The notes beneath the pieces were generated by a model. The model saw only the letters and a program-made list of their open reading frames with translations, made no database searches and was not told the origin of the DNA. Shown here piece by piece: positions 10,201 through 19,059 of a DNA stretch of 31,635 bases. The translations under genes and the position numbers were made by a program. The stretch comes from Silene noctiflora. Taxonomy: Eukaryota; Streptophyta; Magnoliopsida; Caryophyllales; Caryophyllaceae. Position 1 is the first letter of the stretch. Each line of letters opens with the position of its first letter. The stretch lies in the NCBI GenBank assembly GCA_009801015.1, contig VHZZ01000227.1:163340-194974 (forward strand). Reading direction: 5' to 3'.

Positions 10201-10956
10201 TCACTCAAACATTTAATTAACAAACCAACTAAATCCCAAAGTATCATATCCCCTCAAAAAAAGCAAACTTTCTTAAAAAGAATTGAAAACCAATTAAGAC
10301 CGTCTTATAGTATGTGACGGTCCTTCTAATAAATGAGTGTTTTACTAATAAAAAGACAGTCTTTCAATAACAACCAAACAACTAACTAATGAAACAAAAA
10401 AAGAACATATACCCATAATTGAACCTTATGTATCCCATAATTGAAACCTTAAAATTCATACAAAAAACCCAACATTATACTCAAACACAACAATATTTGT
10501 GTAAAACCATTTTACACCCGTGTTATTGTAAAACAGTTTTACAAGAGACCGTCTCCACTCAAAAAAAGCAAGAAAAAAGAGTGAACTTACATGAAGCTTG
10601 ACATCAATAACTCTACAAAACACATGAGGAGTGATATTAATATTATTATTATTATTTGAATTATTATTAGTGTTGTTATAATTATTATTATTATTATTAT
10701 TATTATTATGAAAATCAGACATATTATGCTGTTCATCAAGGTGACCTTGAGGTAAATAAACAACAAAGCTGCCTTTTTTAGGCAAAGAAATGAGTGGACC
10801 AGCACAAGCATGCCATAAATCCATACAAACAGAAATTGGTGATGAGAAATTTGAAGAAGAAACACTAAAGTTTGAATCTTTAGTACTTTGAAAAGTGTTT
10901 AAATCTTCTTCTTCTTCATTATTAGTAGTGTTTAAGTCAATTAAAACACCCATCAT
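4278..10956 (-). CDS. ARF3: Auxin response factor 3 / ETTIN, complete 10-exon gene, 691 aa
   Basis: Nuclear B3-type transcription factor binding auxin response elements; in Arabidopsis ETTIN patterns leaf abaxial identity and the gynoecium. Exons I derived (minus strand): 10956-10591, 9993-9937, 9665-9483, 8870-8786, 8162-8072, 7989-7825, 6524-6405, 6328-6253, 5382-5223, 5050-4278 (stop included). All introns are GT-AG, phases agree, and the total is 2076 nt. Domains: N-terminal dimerisation segment ([20 protein letters not shown] at about 44-63); B3 about 173-275 ([40 protein letters not shown] at 231-250); ARF domain about 300-425 (SPWEIEP near its end). There is no PB1 domain, as expected for ARF3. 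VLQGQE occurs at 451-456 and 508-513, CRLFGF at 620-625, and the C-terminus is RDMLLDIAL. The start MMGVLIDLN resembles the Arabidopsis MGGLIDLN start, so the second ATG (10953) is equally possible. It is longer than Arabidopsis ARF3 (about 608 aa), partly through an Asn tract at 84-107. Family identity is very secure; exon 3 has an ambiguous acceptor. Confidence 0.95.
4815..4835 (-). promoter_or_regulatory. tasiR-ARF target site 2 in ARF3 last exon
   Basis: This site is identical over all 21 nt to the one at 4986-5006 and encodes K-VLQGQE at residues 507-513. The flanking protein is also similar ([15 protein letters not shown] versus [15 protein letters not shown]), so the two sites sit in an old internal duplication of about 57 codons. 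Exact nucleotide identity, including third codon positions, fits selection on the RNA pairing rather than on the peptide alone. Confidence 0.93.
4986..5006 (-). promoter_or_regulatory. tasiR-ARF target site 1 in ARF3 last exon
   Basis: This is a 21-nt site on the ARF3 mRNA strand beginning AAGGTCTTGCAAGG and encoding K-VLQGQE (residues 450-456). The plus strand here reads TTCTTGACCTTGCAAGAC..., nearly the sequence of TAS3-derived tasiR-ARF as I remember it (with T instead of C at position 13, giving a G:U pair). ARF2/3/4 transcripts are established targets of these siRNAs through miR390, TAS3 and AGO7. In ARF3 genes two such sites are typical, and the second lies 171 nt downstream. Confidence 0.93.
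6891..7168 (-). repeat. 139-bp tandem duplication inside ARF3 intron 6
   Basis: Two adjacent copies, 6891-7029 and 7030-7168, each begin TCTGCTGTTTGCAGTG on the plus strand and end AGAGGCACT. They differ at only a few positions, so the duplication is recent. It lies in the longest intron (7824-6525, 1300 nt) and does not touch an exon. I see no open frame or transposon signature in it. Confidence 0.92.
9662..9667 (-). other. Tandem splice acceptor (NAGNAG) at ARF3 exon 3
   Basis: The end of intron 2 reads TGTAGCAG before ATTGAGGAG on the minus strand. Splicing after TAG starts exon 3 at 9665 and adds a Gln; splicing after CAG starts it at 9662 and omits it. Both keep phase 0, so the protein would differ by one residue (691 or 690 aa) ahead of the acidic linker that leads into the B3 domain. 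Confidence 0.7.
10635..10709 (-). repeat. Coding AAT microsatellite giving an Asn-rich tract in ARF3
   Basis: The plus strand is a run of ATT triplets with a few interruptions. On the coding strand it is AAT repeats encoding Asn at about residues 84-107, broken by single Y, T, S and I. It lies between the conserved LPQGHLDEQ and [13 protein letters not shown] blocks, where Arabidopsis ARF3 has only a short linker. Trinucleotide slippage keeps the frame, so length is probably variable between alleles. Confidence 0.9.
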
Positions 10957-11160
10957 ACTTACTCCAAAAAAAAAGGAAAATTTAATTTTTTTAAAAAAAT
11001 GAATAAAAATATTGGGAATTTGTTTGAAGAATAAAAAGCCTAGAGAAGTGAAGATTTTATTGAATTTATTGAATTAAAAGTGGAAAAATTGTAGAGATAG
11101 AGAGAGAAAGAAAGGGAAGAGATGGTAAAATGGGAGAGTGTGAAAGTTGCTACAAGAGGA
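10957..11160 (-). other. Probable ARF3 5' leader
   Basis: Read on the minus strand this stretch is rich in pyrimidines (CTCTTCCCTTTCTTTCTCTC around 11120-11101) and then AT-rich up to the ATG, which is typical of a plant 5' UTR. There is no ATG on the minus strand within it, so a transcript starting here would have no upstream ORF. The transcription start cannot be fixed from sequence; I see no convincing TATA box directly upstream. Confidence 0.5.
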
Positions 11161-11166
11161 CTAAAC

Positions 11167-11205
11167 TTAGGTAAGACAGGTGCTTAACCTGCAAACAAAC
11201 AGCAT
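11167..11205 (-). other. Possible upstream ORF (12 codons) ahead of ARF3
   Basis: The nearest upstream ATG on the ARF3 strand opens the short frame MLFVCRLSTCLT followed by TAA. It matters only if transcription begins above 11205. Arabidopsis ETTIN is known for inhibitory upstream ORFs in its leader, so a uORF here would fit the gene, but the peptide itself is not one I recognise. Confidence 0.3.
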
Positions 11206-11240
11206 TGCTAAAAAGAGGAACACCCCCAAAATTAAAATTA

Positions 11241-11775
11241 AATAAGAACCCTAATTTATTTGATTTTTTATTGGATTTAAGGTGTCAAATCAGATGAAAT
11301 TTGGGGTTTTAATGATATGGGTAGTGATAAAATGATGAGATAACTAGTGGGTATTTGAGGGATTTTGTTGATTGTTTTGTTTTTATATGTGGGTTTTTTT
11401 TTTTTTTTTTTTTTTTTTTGTAATAAAACTAAAACTAAAATAAAATCCTAATTAAGTTGATAAAATTGGGGATTTTAATGACATGGGTAGTAATAAAATG
11501 ATGAGAAAACTTGTGGGTATTTGATGGATTTTGTTGATTTTTTTGTTTTCATATGTGGGTTGGTTTTAATTTTTTTGTAAAAATAAATAATTAAGAACCC
11601 TAATTAATTGGATTATTTTTTTAAAATTGGGGATTTTAAAGAAGTGGGCAGTAATAAAATGGTAAGAAAACTAGTGGGTAAATGAGAGACTTTGTTGAAA
11701 GATTTGTTTTTGTATATGGGTTGGTTTTGTTTTGTTTTGTTTTATTATGAAATTGTTTTAATTATTTTTTGAATA
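11241..11775. repeat. Three diverged ~170-bp tandem units in the ARF3 upstream region
   Basis: Units of roughly 11241-11419, 11420-11585 and 11586-11775 share, in order: a CCTAATT block (AACCCTAAT telo-box-like in units 1 and 3), TTGGGGATTTTAA (TTGGGGTTTTAA in unit 1), GGGTAGTAATAAAATG, GTGGGTATTTGA, GATTTTGTTGATT and TATGTGGGTT. Unit 1 ends in a run of 26 T (11394-11419). On the minus strand unit 1 contains CATATAAAAA (about 11379-11388), a possible TATA element. The array starts about 285 bp above the ATG, so it probably forms part of the promoter or distal leader. Confidence 0.8.
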
Positions 11776-11779
11776 AAAA

Positions 11780-12155
11780 TGAGCAAAAGAAAGAAGAGTG
11801 TAGCTAGGCTTTGCAGTGTAGTGCAGAGTGTGCAGTAGCTGCTTCTGCTGCTGTTTCCTGTGTGAGACTGATGAGGTGAGAGAAAGAGAGAAGAAGATGC
11901 CTGTGATGTGTGGCAGACAGACACAGTTAATGATAGAGATAGATTTGAGTGAATTGTGTATTGTAAGTTTATGTAAACTTTGTAATAATGTGACTAATAA
12001 TTATAAATAATAATAATAACAATTGTGATTTTATATATCAACTACTGTTACTGTACAAAGTTTTGACAAACATTAGCCTAATGAGTGATGACTAGTGACT
12101 AATGATTAACGTTTAAAAACATATCAAATGAGTTGTTTGATGGAATTTTTTTATT
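11780..12155. other. ARF3 distal upstream region
   Basis: On the minus strand 11905-11775 contains CATCTTCTTCTCTCTTTCTC and CAGCAGCAGAAGCAGC. This CT-rich then CAG-rich stretch could be an upstream leader exon or promoter segment of ARF3. A TGTCTG word (minus strand, about 11925) resembles the TGTC core bound by ARFs, but single short words are weak evidence. No other gene is seen. Confidence 0.35.
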
Positions 12156-12159
12156 ATTT

Positions 12160-12350
12160 GGACTATGTTTAAGACGAGTATAATTCTGTCTTAAATTTTA
12201 AATAATTCATGTGGTGTAGATGAGATAAAAATTGATCGTTTATGAATAATCAGAAACTTGTTTTATTCTATACAAGTGAGTGTTGTTTGATCCTTTTTAG
12301 TCTAAAGACGGATGTTGTCGTCTTCAGAGAGACCAACTGATTTTTCTGAA
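12160..12350. mobile_element. Degenerate MITE of the AAGACGG family
   Basis: TTAAGACGAGTATAATTCTGTCTTAA at the left and CTAAAGACGGATGTTGTCGTCTT at the right are inverted relatives of each other, and the interior contains TGGTGTAGATGAGA. The plan matches the elements at 2573 and 13280 but is more decayed. Confidence 0.4.
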
Positions 12351-12499
12351 TATTTTCATATAGATTAGTGTGGGTTTCGGTTTAGAATCTATATATCTAG
12401 TTTAAACAACTTTTTTCGTACGGTTCGAGTTTAACCCATAATGATCAAGGTTATGGTTAGCTATGTGTAAGTTGATCATTCGATAAGGTCAGTCGTGTA

Positions 12500-12610
12500 C
12501 CAATTGTACCTTTGTTTAGTGGTTAAGAGTCCACGCTCTAACACTAATGACCAAGGTTCAAACATCGGTACCCTCCATTAATCCTTTTTAAGGTTAGTCG
12601 TGTCGTTTAT
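12500..12610 (+). mobile_element. SINE-like sequence with tRNA promoter boxes
   Basis: TTTAGTGGTTAAGAGT (12515-12530) resembles the pol III A box seen in plant tRNA-derived SINEs, and GGTTCAAACATC (12555-12566) resembles the B box about 35 bp later. The following ACCCTCCATTAATCC is not tRNA-like. Target duplications were not found. Probably a truncated or diverged SINE. Confidence 0.5.
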
Positions 12611-12619
12611 AATCGATTT

Positions 12620-13270
12620 CTAGTTTTTGGCAAACTGCAAGTTAAGAAGAGTCAACGATTGCAACTTTTAGATAACCAGTAACAACAAAGATTTTTATTT
12701 AAAACGGCCATTTATCCAACAAGATCAAGACTATTGTCTCACAAAGTACATCAAAGTTAAAATCAAAATAAATATTTACCCCATCACATATTCCACTCAC
12801 ATGTTTATATAGCACAAACACAAAGTAAATCAATGATGCCAACAAACAAATAAAACCCCTTTTGTGAATATTTTGTTAATAGTAAAAAGCTAATTTCTTT
12901 ATTTGGTGGGTAAAGTTTATATTTTGAAGAAAAATACATAAGTACTTTATGAAGAACTAAAAAAACAAAAATGTAGGAAACTCAATAAAAATGGGTGTTC
13001 ATTTGCACAACCCCCTATATTTCCGGGCGCCTTGTCTTATGACATCCTCAACTCTCTCACATGTCCCCCCCTTTCACTACTCTATCACTCTAACTACCTA
13101 CTTTACTTTTCTAGTTTTTAATAACTTTGCTATCTCTTCATTTTGTTGTGTACCTTATCACAATACATAACTATACTTTTTTTTTTTTTTAATTTAATTG
13201 TTCAATTGTTATTTAACTTTCTTGCCAATTTGTACATTGTTTCCTCTCTTTTAGGGCTTAATTAATTTCA
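12620..13270. other. Intergenic, no gene seen
   Basis: AT-rich with T-rich and pyrimidine-rich patches near 13050-13250. No recognisable gene or element. Confidence 0.4.
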
Positions 13271-13279
13271 TAGATTCTT

Positions 13280-13410
13280 ATTTGTGACGAGCGTATCCAT
13301 TACAAGCTTATAACGGGTCAAATACTACCTATGTGGGGGTAATTAAGGCAAAAGCAGAGTATCTAGGGAGTAACAATCTGTTTTGTCTTATCTACCCACA
13401 TAGGTAGTGC
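13280..13410. mobile_element. MITE with 14-bp perfect internal inverted repeat
   Basis: ACTACCTATGTGGG (13324-13337) is perfectly inverted as CCCACATAGGTAGT (13395-13408). It is preceded by TTTGTGACGAGCG and ATAACGGGTCAAAT, words shared with the elements at 2573 and 23472. It has no coding content. Confidence 0.65.
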
Positions 13411-13644
13411 TTGCATGTCTTATCGACACCACCCCCTCTCATCGGTGACACTTCAGGCAGCCACCACCCCTTCAATACCAATTAATACAAACCCAAGTTA
13501 ATTGCTACAAGAAACCCTAAATTAATTATAAGAAACATTTTGTGGATTGAATGGTCGGGTTCAGTAGTTAGCAAGACGATCCATGAGCAGCTCTACTCCG
13601 CATCAGACAAATAGGCAACTCTAGCAATTAAATGATCACAAATT

Positions 13645-13765
13645 TTCGTTTGTGACGAACAAAATCCGTCACAAACTTCTGACGTGAGACAAAGGGGCAA
13701 GTGAGAGGGCAATGCAAGTGGGGAAGAGTTGTGAGAGGTTACAAGTTTATGATCGTCACAATCGA
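13645..13765. mobile_element. MITE-like remnant with GTGACG hairpin
   Basis: TTTGTGACG and CGTCACAAA (about 13648-13676) form a 9-bp hairpin around AACAAAATC. The right end TTTATGATCGTCACAATCGAG is loosely inverted to the start. It is related to the TTTGTGACGA words at 13284 and 27475. Confidence 0.45.
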
Positions 13766-13769
13766 GATG

Positions 13770-16700
13770 GGCTATTGAATAATAAAATAAGTATAACTGC
13801 ATGATATGACATGGCCAAATAATATCATGTTCCCAATTAATATTATAAACATGATATAATCAAATTTTATCACTATCTACCCATTCACGTATGTAATAAT
13901 AGTATATATAATGTAGCAATTAAATGATATATTCATAAAATAATTATGAATTCATGCTATAATATAGTCAAATATATACTCCATATATACATACTCCATA
14001 TGAATATCTACCCAATTCATTCATTCATTCATTTAATCAATTAAGTGTCAGTGTTATAAGAAGCAAAGTCATGAATGCCACCTTCATTATCAATCCTATA
14101 TATCATGCAATTTTTTTTATTTTTTTTTAATATTTTAAATTTATTACTATTATTATTTGTCTTTAAAACAACACCATCTTTAAATTGCAGAAGAAAGAAA
14201 GCAGCAGCAGCAGCAGCAACCAGTGTTCTTTAATTCTTCTGACTCAGTTTATTACCATGGTTCGTTAAGCACAGTCTTTTACCATATTAATATACTATAT
14301 ACACCTTATCTATCTATAGCTTTCTTAATAATTAATATATTCTACTGCATGATTTATATGTTTAAGATGTGACTTGTTTAAATTAGTAGCTGTCTATCCA
14401 TTTTTAGTACATCATGCATAAATGTATTGAGTACATCGTTCTTTAAGACCGATTTAAAGTTAAGACCTCTTATAACTCTTTTTTTATATTTGTCATTGTC
14501 TTAATTAAATTAATGGTGACTGTAATTTTAACTTAAGATGGTCTTAATTAAGAATTTTTGCCATTTTTTGTATAGTTAATTATTAGAATGGAGAATACAA
14601 GACAATAGAAAGGGTGAAACATATAAAAAGAGATATAAAAAAAAAGAATTGAATATATATTAACTTCAAGCAATGTGTTAATACAAATACTTAGGCCTTT
14701 GGAGAGATTTAGGATATATGCAACAATAAGTCTCCCTTGTGACGGATATGTCCGAAGAAAAATCATAAAATTTGCAAAACCCTACTAGAACATATTTATG
14801 GTCATAACTTCGTAATTTTGACATCAACTTATCATAACCTGAAGGACATACACAATATTATAAATTAAAGAATCTTTAAATAACGCTTTTTCTTTTATAT
14901 AAACACATGTATAAAACGGTTTAACACAAGTTTAGTACGGACGGAGTAAAATGACATATGATTATCAAGTAATCTAAGTAAAAGACTAAAAAAGCAACAC
15001 ATGAGTGAGCACATAGAATGTTTTACTACGACGACATGGTGCCATGGTGGTAGTGCAAGCATGAATTAGAAGCTATAAAACTCAAGTACCTATCTAACCG
15101 ACAAATGAAGGACAAGATTTAGCAATCAATTGGATGAAGGATCTTTTCATGTTGGAAGGTACGAGAATTGTTGTTAATCAACACTTTTAGACTATACCAA
15201 ATCACTATTTAGAGCAATTCAATCATTCATTACATTACCACAAACCTCAACTAACAACTAAATTAAACCACCTTCTTATCTTTTTCTCCTCAAAATTTTG
15301 TATAAATATCTTTACTACTCACTGTCCTAGTTATCTGTTTACCTATTTTATTTTGAAATGTCTCAGTCAATTGTCGTCCTTTCTATTTGAAAAAAAATGT
15401 CTTTAATGACAATTTGATATTTCACACACAATTTGATCCACTTATCATCTAATGATTGGTTGATTCCCTCCCCTTTTCTTAGTTTTTGTGCCAAAATCAA
15501 AGGATAATAATTGATTTGGAAAAATGGAATATAAGCTAAGTCCATGTCTAATTGGAAGATTAGTGTGGCCGACCCAATTTAAGTTGATGAAATGTCTAGG
15601 TAGGTCGACAACTCGACTCTAGTACATGTCTAAATCTAACCCCACTAGTGCATGGTTTGTGTGGTAAGTGTAGTGGTGACCCAATTGGTAATGATGTTGT
15701 TCATGTGTCATTCCGATCATTAGATCTAGTCTCTTCGGTCTGTAAAAGAAGCGGGTTTGAAAATGTTGTTTTTAAGCTTGAATGTTCGTGAGTCGAGTAA
15801 ATCATGTCGATCAAGTATGGGTTCAATCCAAGTTAAGTCGGTATCTGACTAATTTGAGACAATTAACCTGAATTTTTTTATGGTTCAAGCACAAAAGTAT
15901 AAGATATAGCTCTAGTATAAGTCAAACCAATATCAAGTGATTGTTTGTCAAAGATAAGGGTTTCATACTCATACCTCAAACCTCAAACCCACGAGATATG
16001 GGTTTCTCATACCCAAAGAGGATGATGGGTATGAGATTGATACATATAGGTATCAAATTAAAACAAACAAAAATGTGAAAATAAAAATTATGGCAATATT
16101 GTAAATGAACTTTTATATAATTATTTGATTAAATATTTATTTTCATGATTTTATAATATTAAAAAATATTATTTAAAATATTATATTTTACATATTTTAG
16201 CTTTAATTGAGTTTCAAACTCATATCACTCGAAATTGAAACAAACACATGAAATGAGGAATGGAGTTCCAATTAACTCCATAGCACCCAGGTTTGATTCC
16301 TGATTCCAAACTCATACCCTTGAGCGAAACAAACATCCCTGATAGTTATTTGAAGTTGGGATCATTGATACTGCATAACCCAAAATAATAAGTTATGGTC
16401 TTTAGTAAATTGATCTGCCACACAAAATAATTATTTAACCAATTATAATCCATTTAGTAAATCATGTCGATCAAGCACATGTTCGGTCCAAGCTAAGCCG
16501 ATATTTGACTAATTTGTGATAATTCACCTGAATAATTATGATAATCATTCGATATTGGGAACATTTATACTTTATAACTACCCAAAACAGTCAATTTTGG
16601 TCCATTTACGACCTAAATAACTTAACCTTATTTAACATGATACATATCTTGATCAACAACCTAGTTTAATGTGATAACGTAACATAGATCTTAATAAAAA

Positions 16701-17149
16701 TCCAAATAGAGCTAGCTAAATCAAACAATGACTTGAACAAACTTGTTTACATACAACAACATAATGGCAATCTCAGACAACATAAATTGGCCTAATAATA
16801 ACAGAACTTGACAATTACCAACCCGACCAAAGGTGACTCGACCTGAGTCCAACCGCAATATGACCACACAAACGGCACATCTAAAAGGTCACCACCCCAT
16901 GCAAGATGAATAGTTGAATTAGTGACCTAAAGACAAAGGTATCACTATATGGCATTAAAAGTATGATACAAGAAAAAGGGACAAGTCCTTATCAAAGCCA
17001 TCAATAACAAAGGACCCAAACAGGGAGAGGAGGCTACTATTCATAAAAAAAGCCTAACAAAGTAGCAGGCTTAAGGCTAAATTGTGAAATAGTGGTGGGG
17101 TCTTGATACTCTGGACAATACGGGGTTACAACTCATTGTCCGTTGGCTA
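13770..17149. other. Long AT-rich intergenic region, no gene seen
   Basis: Short frames only. Simple repeats are (ATTC)n near 14018-14032 and (GCA)6 at 14201-14218. A palindrome related to TTAAGATGGTCTTAA lies near 14532, and a Stowaway-like end GGACGGAGTA at 14940-14949. A hairpin CTCATACCC/GGGTATGAG is at 16006-16035, with related CTCATACCC words near 16312, hinting at a decayed foldback element across 15950-16340. A TATAAATA at about 15302 is not followed by a recognisable gene. Confidence 0.4.
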
Positions 17150-17772
17150 TTTTCCTTTCACTCTTATACCTTTCCTTTTTTTATTCCTTTTTTATTTAAG
17201 TCCGATTGTTCGTCGTCGATAACAGTGAGCCATCCCCGATATCAATGCTCTCTGCATCGATAACTGGTTGGTCAACAAGTTTACTTCATTTCCACGAACA
17301 TCTAATCGCAAAGTTACCGGATGAGATGAACAATCATCATACCAAACTCGTTGATCTCTTTTCCTTTCTCTCTTATGCCTTTCCTTTCTTTATTCCTTTT
17401 TCTTTTAAGTCGGACTGTCCGCCGTCGATAACAGCGAACAGTCCCCGTCATCAATGTTCGCTAAATCGATAAGTGGTTGTTCAAGAAGTTTACTTCACTT
17501 CCATTTATGGGGAAACGAACATCTAATCAAAGTTATCGGATGAGATGAACAATCACCAACACCAAAATCCCTTCTCCTTTCACTCTTATGCCTTTACTTT
17601 TTTTTTACCTTTTTTCATTATAAATCGACCTATCTATTGTCGATAACAGTGAGCAATTCCCCTGTTATCGATGTTTTTTAGTTAGGTAAACGGTTGGTCA
17701 ATAAATTTACTTCATTTCTATAGACAGAAAGCAAATATCTAATACCATCACACCAAACCGGTTGATTCCTTT
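17150..17772 (+). repeat. Three tandem, diverged ~210-bp repeat units
   Basis: Units are about 17150-17358, 17359-17572 and 17573-17772. Each contains, in order, CTTTC.CTCTTATGCCTTT, a T-rich run, GTC(C/G)GA, GTCGATAACAG, CATCGATAA-like, GGTTG(G/T)TCAA, AAGTTTACTTCA, ATCTAAT and ATGAGATGAACAATCA. Divergence is clear between units, so the array is not recent. An 88-codon frame at 17206-17472 spans parts of two units and is not supported as a gene. Confidence 0.82.
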
Positions 17773-18300
17773 TCTTCTTTATTTTCATTTATTTACCTCA
17801 CTTTTTTTAGGTCCCTTCCTTTTCGATGCTCCATGCAATTTATTGGGATTTGTCTTTTGTTGATGCCATACAGTAATTAGTCCTTTTGTTATCTATTGTT
17901 AAAATGACTAGTCTATAATGTAAAAATGCGAAATAGTCGTCGTAGTACACTAGGATTAACCAATGACCGAGTATCTAGGGCATATGATGGCTCGCTCTTA
18001 TGGTATACATTATGTATGAGAAACGGTGATATATACCGAAATTCAGTACTACCTGATCATATTTTATTATTGTAATTTATTTTAACTGATTGATACCGAT
18101 TATTTTGTTAAAGTAGAGAATTTACATTGTATGTTCTCTAAACAAGTCATGTGGACTTTATTTGCGTTAGTTTACAAATTTTAATTTCTGGTGCATATTT
18201 TAGTATTGGAGCTAAGATTCGCCGTTAAGGTGGTTTAAAGGATTTTATTGGGCACGAATGAATAATGCTTTAAGATAAACTTTAAAAAATATTGGAAATT
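17773..18300. other. Intergenic, no gene seen
   Basis: AT-rich, closed in all frames, with no recognisable element. Confidence 0.4.
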
Positions 18301-18320
18301 TTCACTGAGGGGGGCTAGCT

Positions 18321-18390
18321 TGGTAAACCGTAAACTCCCGGGTATACGTAATAGACTGTAAACCGTAAACGTCATAGCTTGTAAACCGCG
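18321..18390 (+). repeat. Cluster of three GTAAACCG words
   Basis: GTAAACCG occurs at 18323-18330, 18358-18365 and 18381-18388, the first two extended as GTAAACCGTAAAC. They lie in a locally GC-richer segment just left of a SINE-like sequence. The role is unknown. It could be the end of a transposon with subterminal repeats. Confidence 0.5.
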
Positions 18391-18434
18391 TACACCAAGT
18401 TAACCACCCTTTTTAAGGGGTGACAGGCTCAAAG

Positions 18435-18545
18435 TCTATAAGGCGTAGCCCCAGGCCATTAATTATACCTCCACAAGAGTGTTTTTAGTGGGGCTTGAAC
18501 CTGAGACTCTTGAGAATTTTAACGACTAAACTCTATCCTCACAGG
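18435..18545 (-). mobile_element. SINE-like sequence, minus orientation
   Basis: On the minus strand GAGGATAGAGTTTAGTCGTT resembles an A-box region and GTCTCAGGTTCAAGCCCC contains a B box (GGTTCAAGCCC) about 30 bp later. It is followed by CTCTTGTGGAGGTATAATTA, similar to plant tRNA-derived SINE bodies. A related minus-strand copy is at 22330-22410. Confidence 0.55.
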
Positions 18546-19059
18546 TAAATAGGAACAAATTTTATCTAAAGCCAAACATAAAACTAACCAATCTTTTGGA
18601 ATTGTACATTGATTTATTTCCTTTCCTTTTATTTGTTTTGTAAAAAGTAAATATAAAGATTAAAGTAAGTTTGAAAGAATACTTTTCAATCATAACATTA
18701 CATCAAACAAGACATGCTTAGCTAGGTTAGCAAATCACCTTACAAGTAAGAAGCTACAAAAGCATACCTCTCTAACTCTCTAAGCAGCAAAAATAAAAGA
18801 AAAAACCTACTACTTCATTACTTTTTGTAGAGGTCAAATGTTAAAGTGCCAAAGGTTCCAAACAAGGAAATCATGAATAAATAAATAAGATATTATAAAA
18901 TATATTATTATTGAAATAAATATTTCAAACCAAAAACTACAGAGTACTCCTTTTTACCCCTGCAGGCTAAACTGTTGTTTTTGTTGGTTGCAATACATTT
19001 TAGGTCATGTTTTATTAAATGAGTTGCATTATGGGTTTTTCCCATTTGTTAATGGATAC

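Noticed and set aside
15295..15400. TATAAATA with a pyrimidine-rich stretch as a promoter of an unseen gene
   Set aside because: No coding exon follows on the plus strand in the next kilobases; chance occurrence in AT-rich DNA is likely.
17206..17472. 88-codon plus-strand frame
   Set aside because: It lies across two units of the 210-bp tandem repeat, is not conserved in the third unit, and resembles no protein I know.
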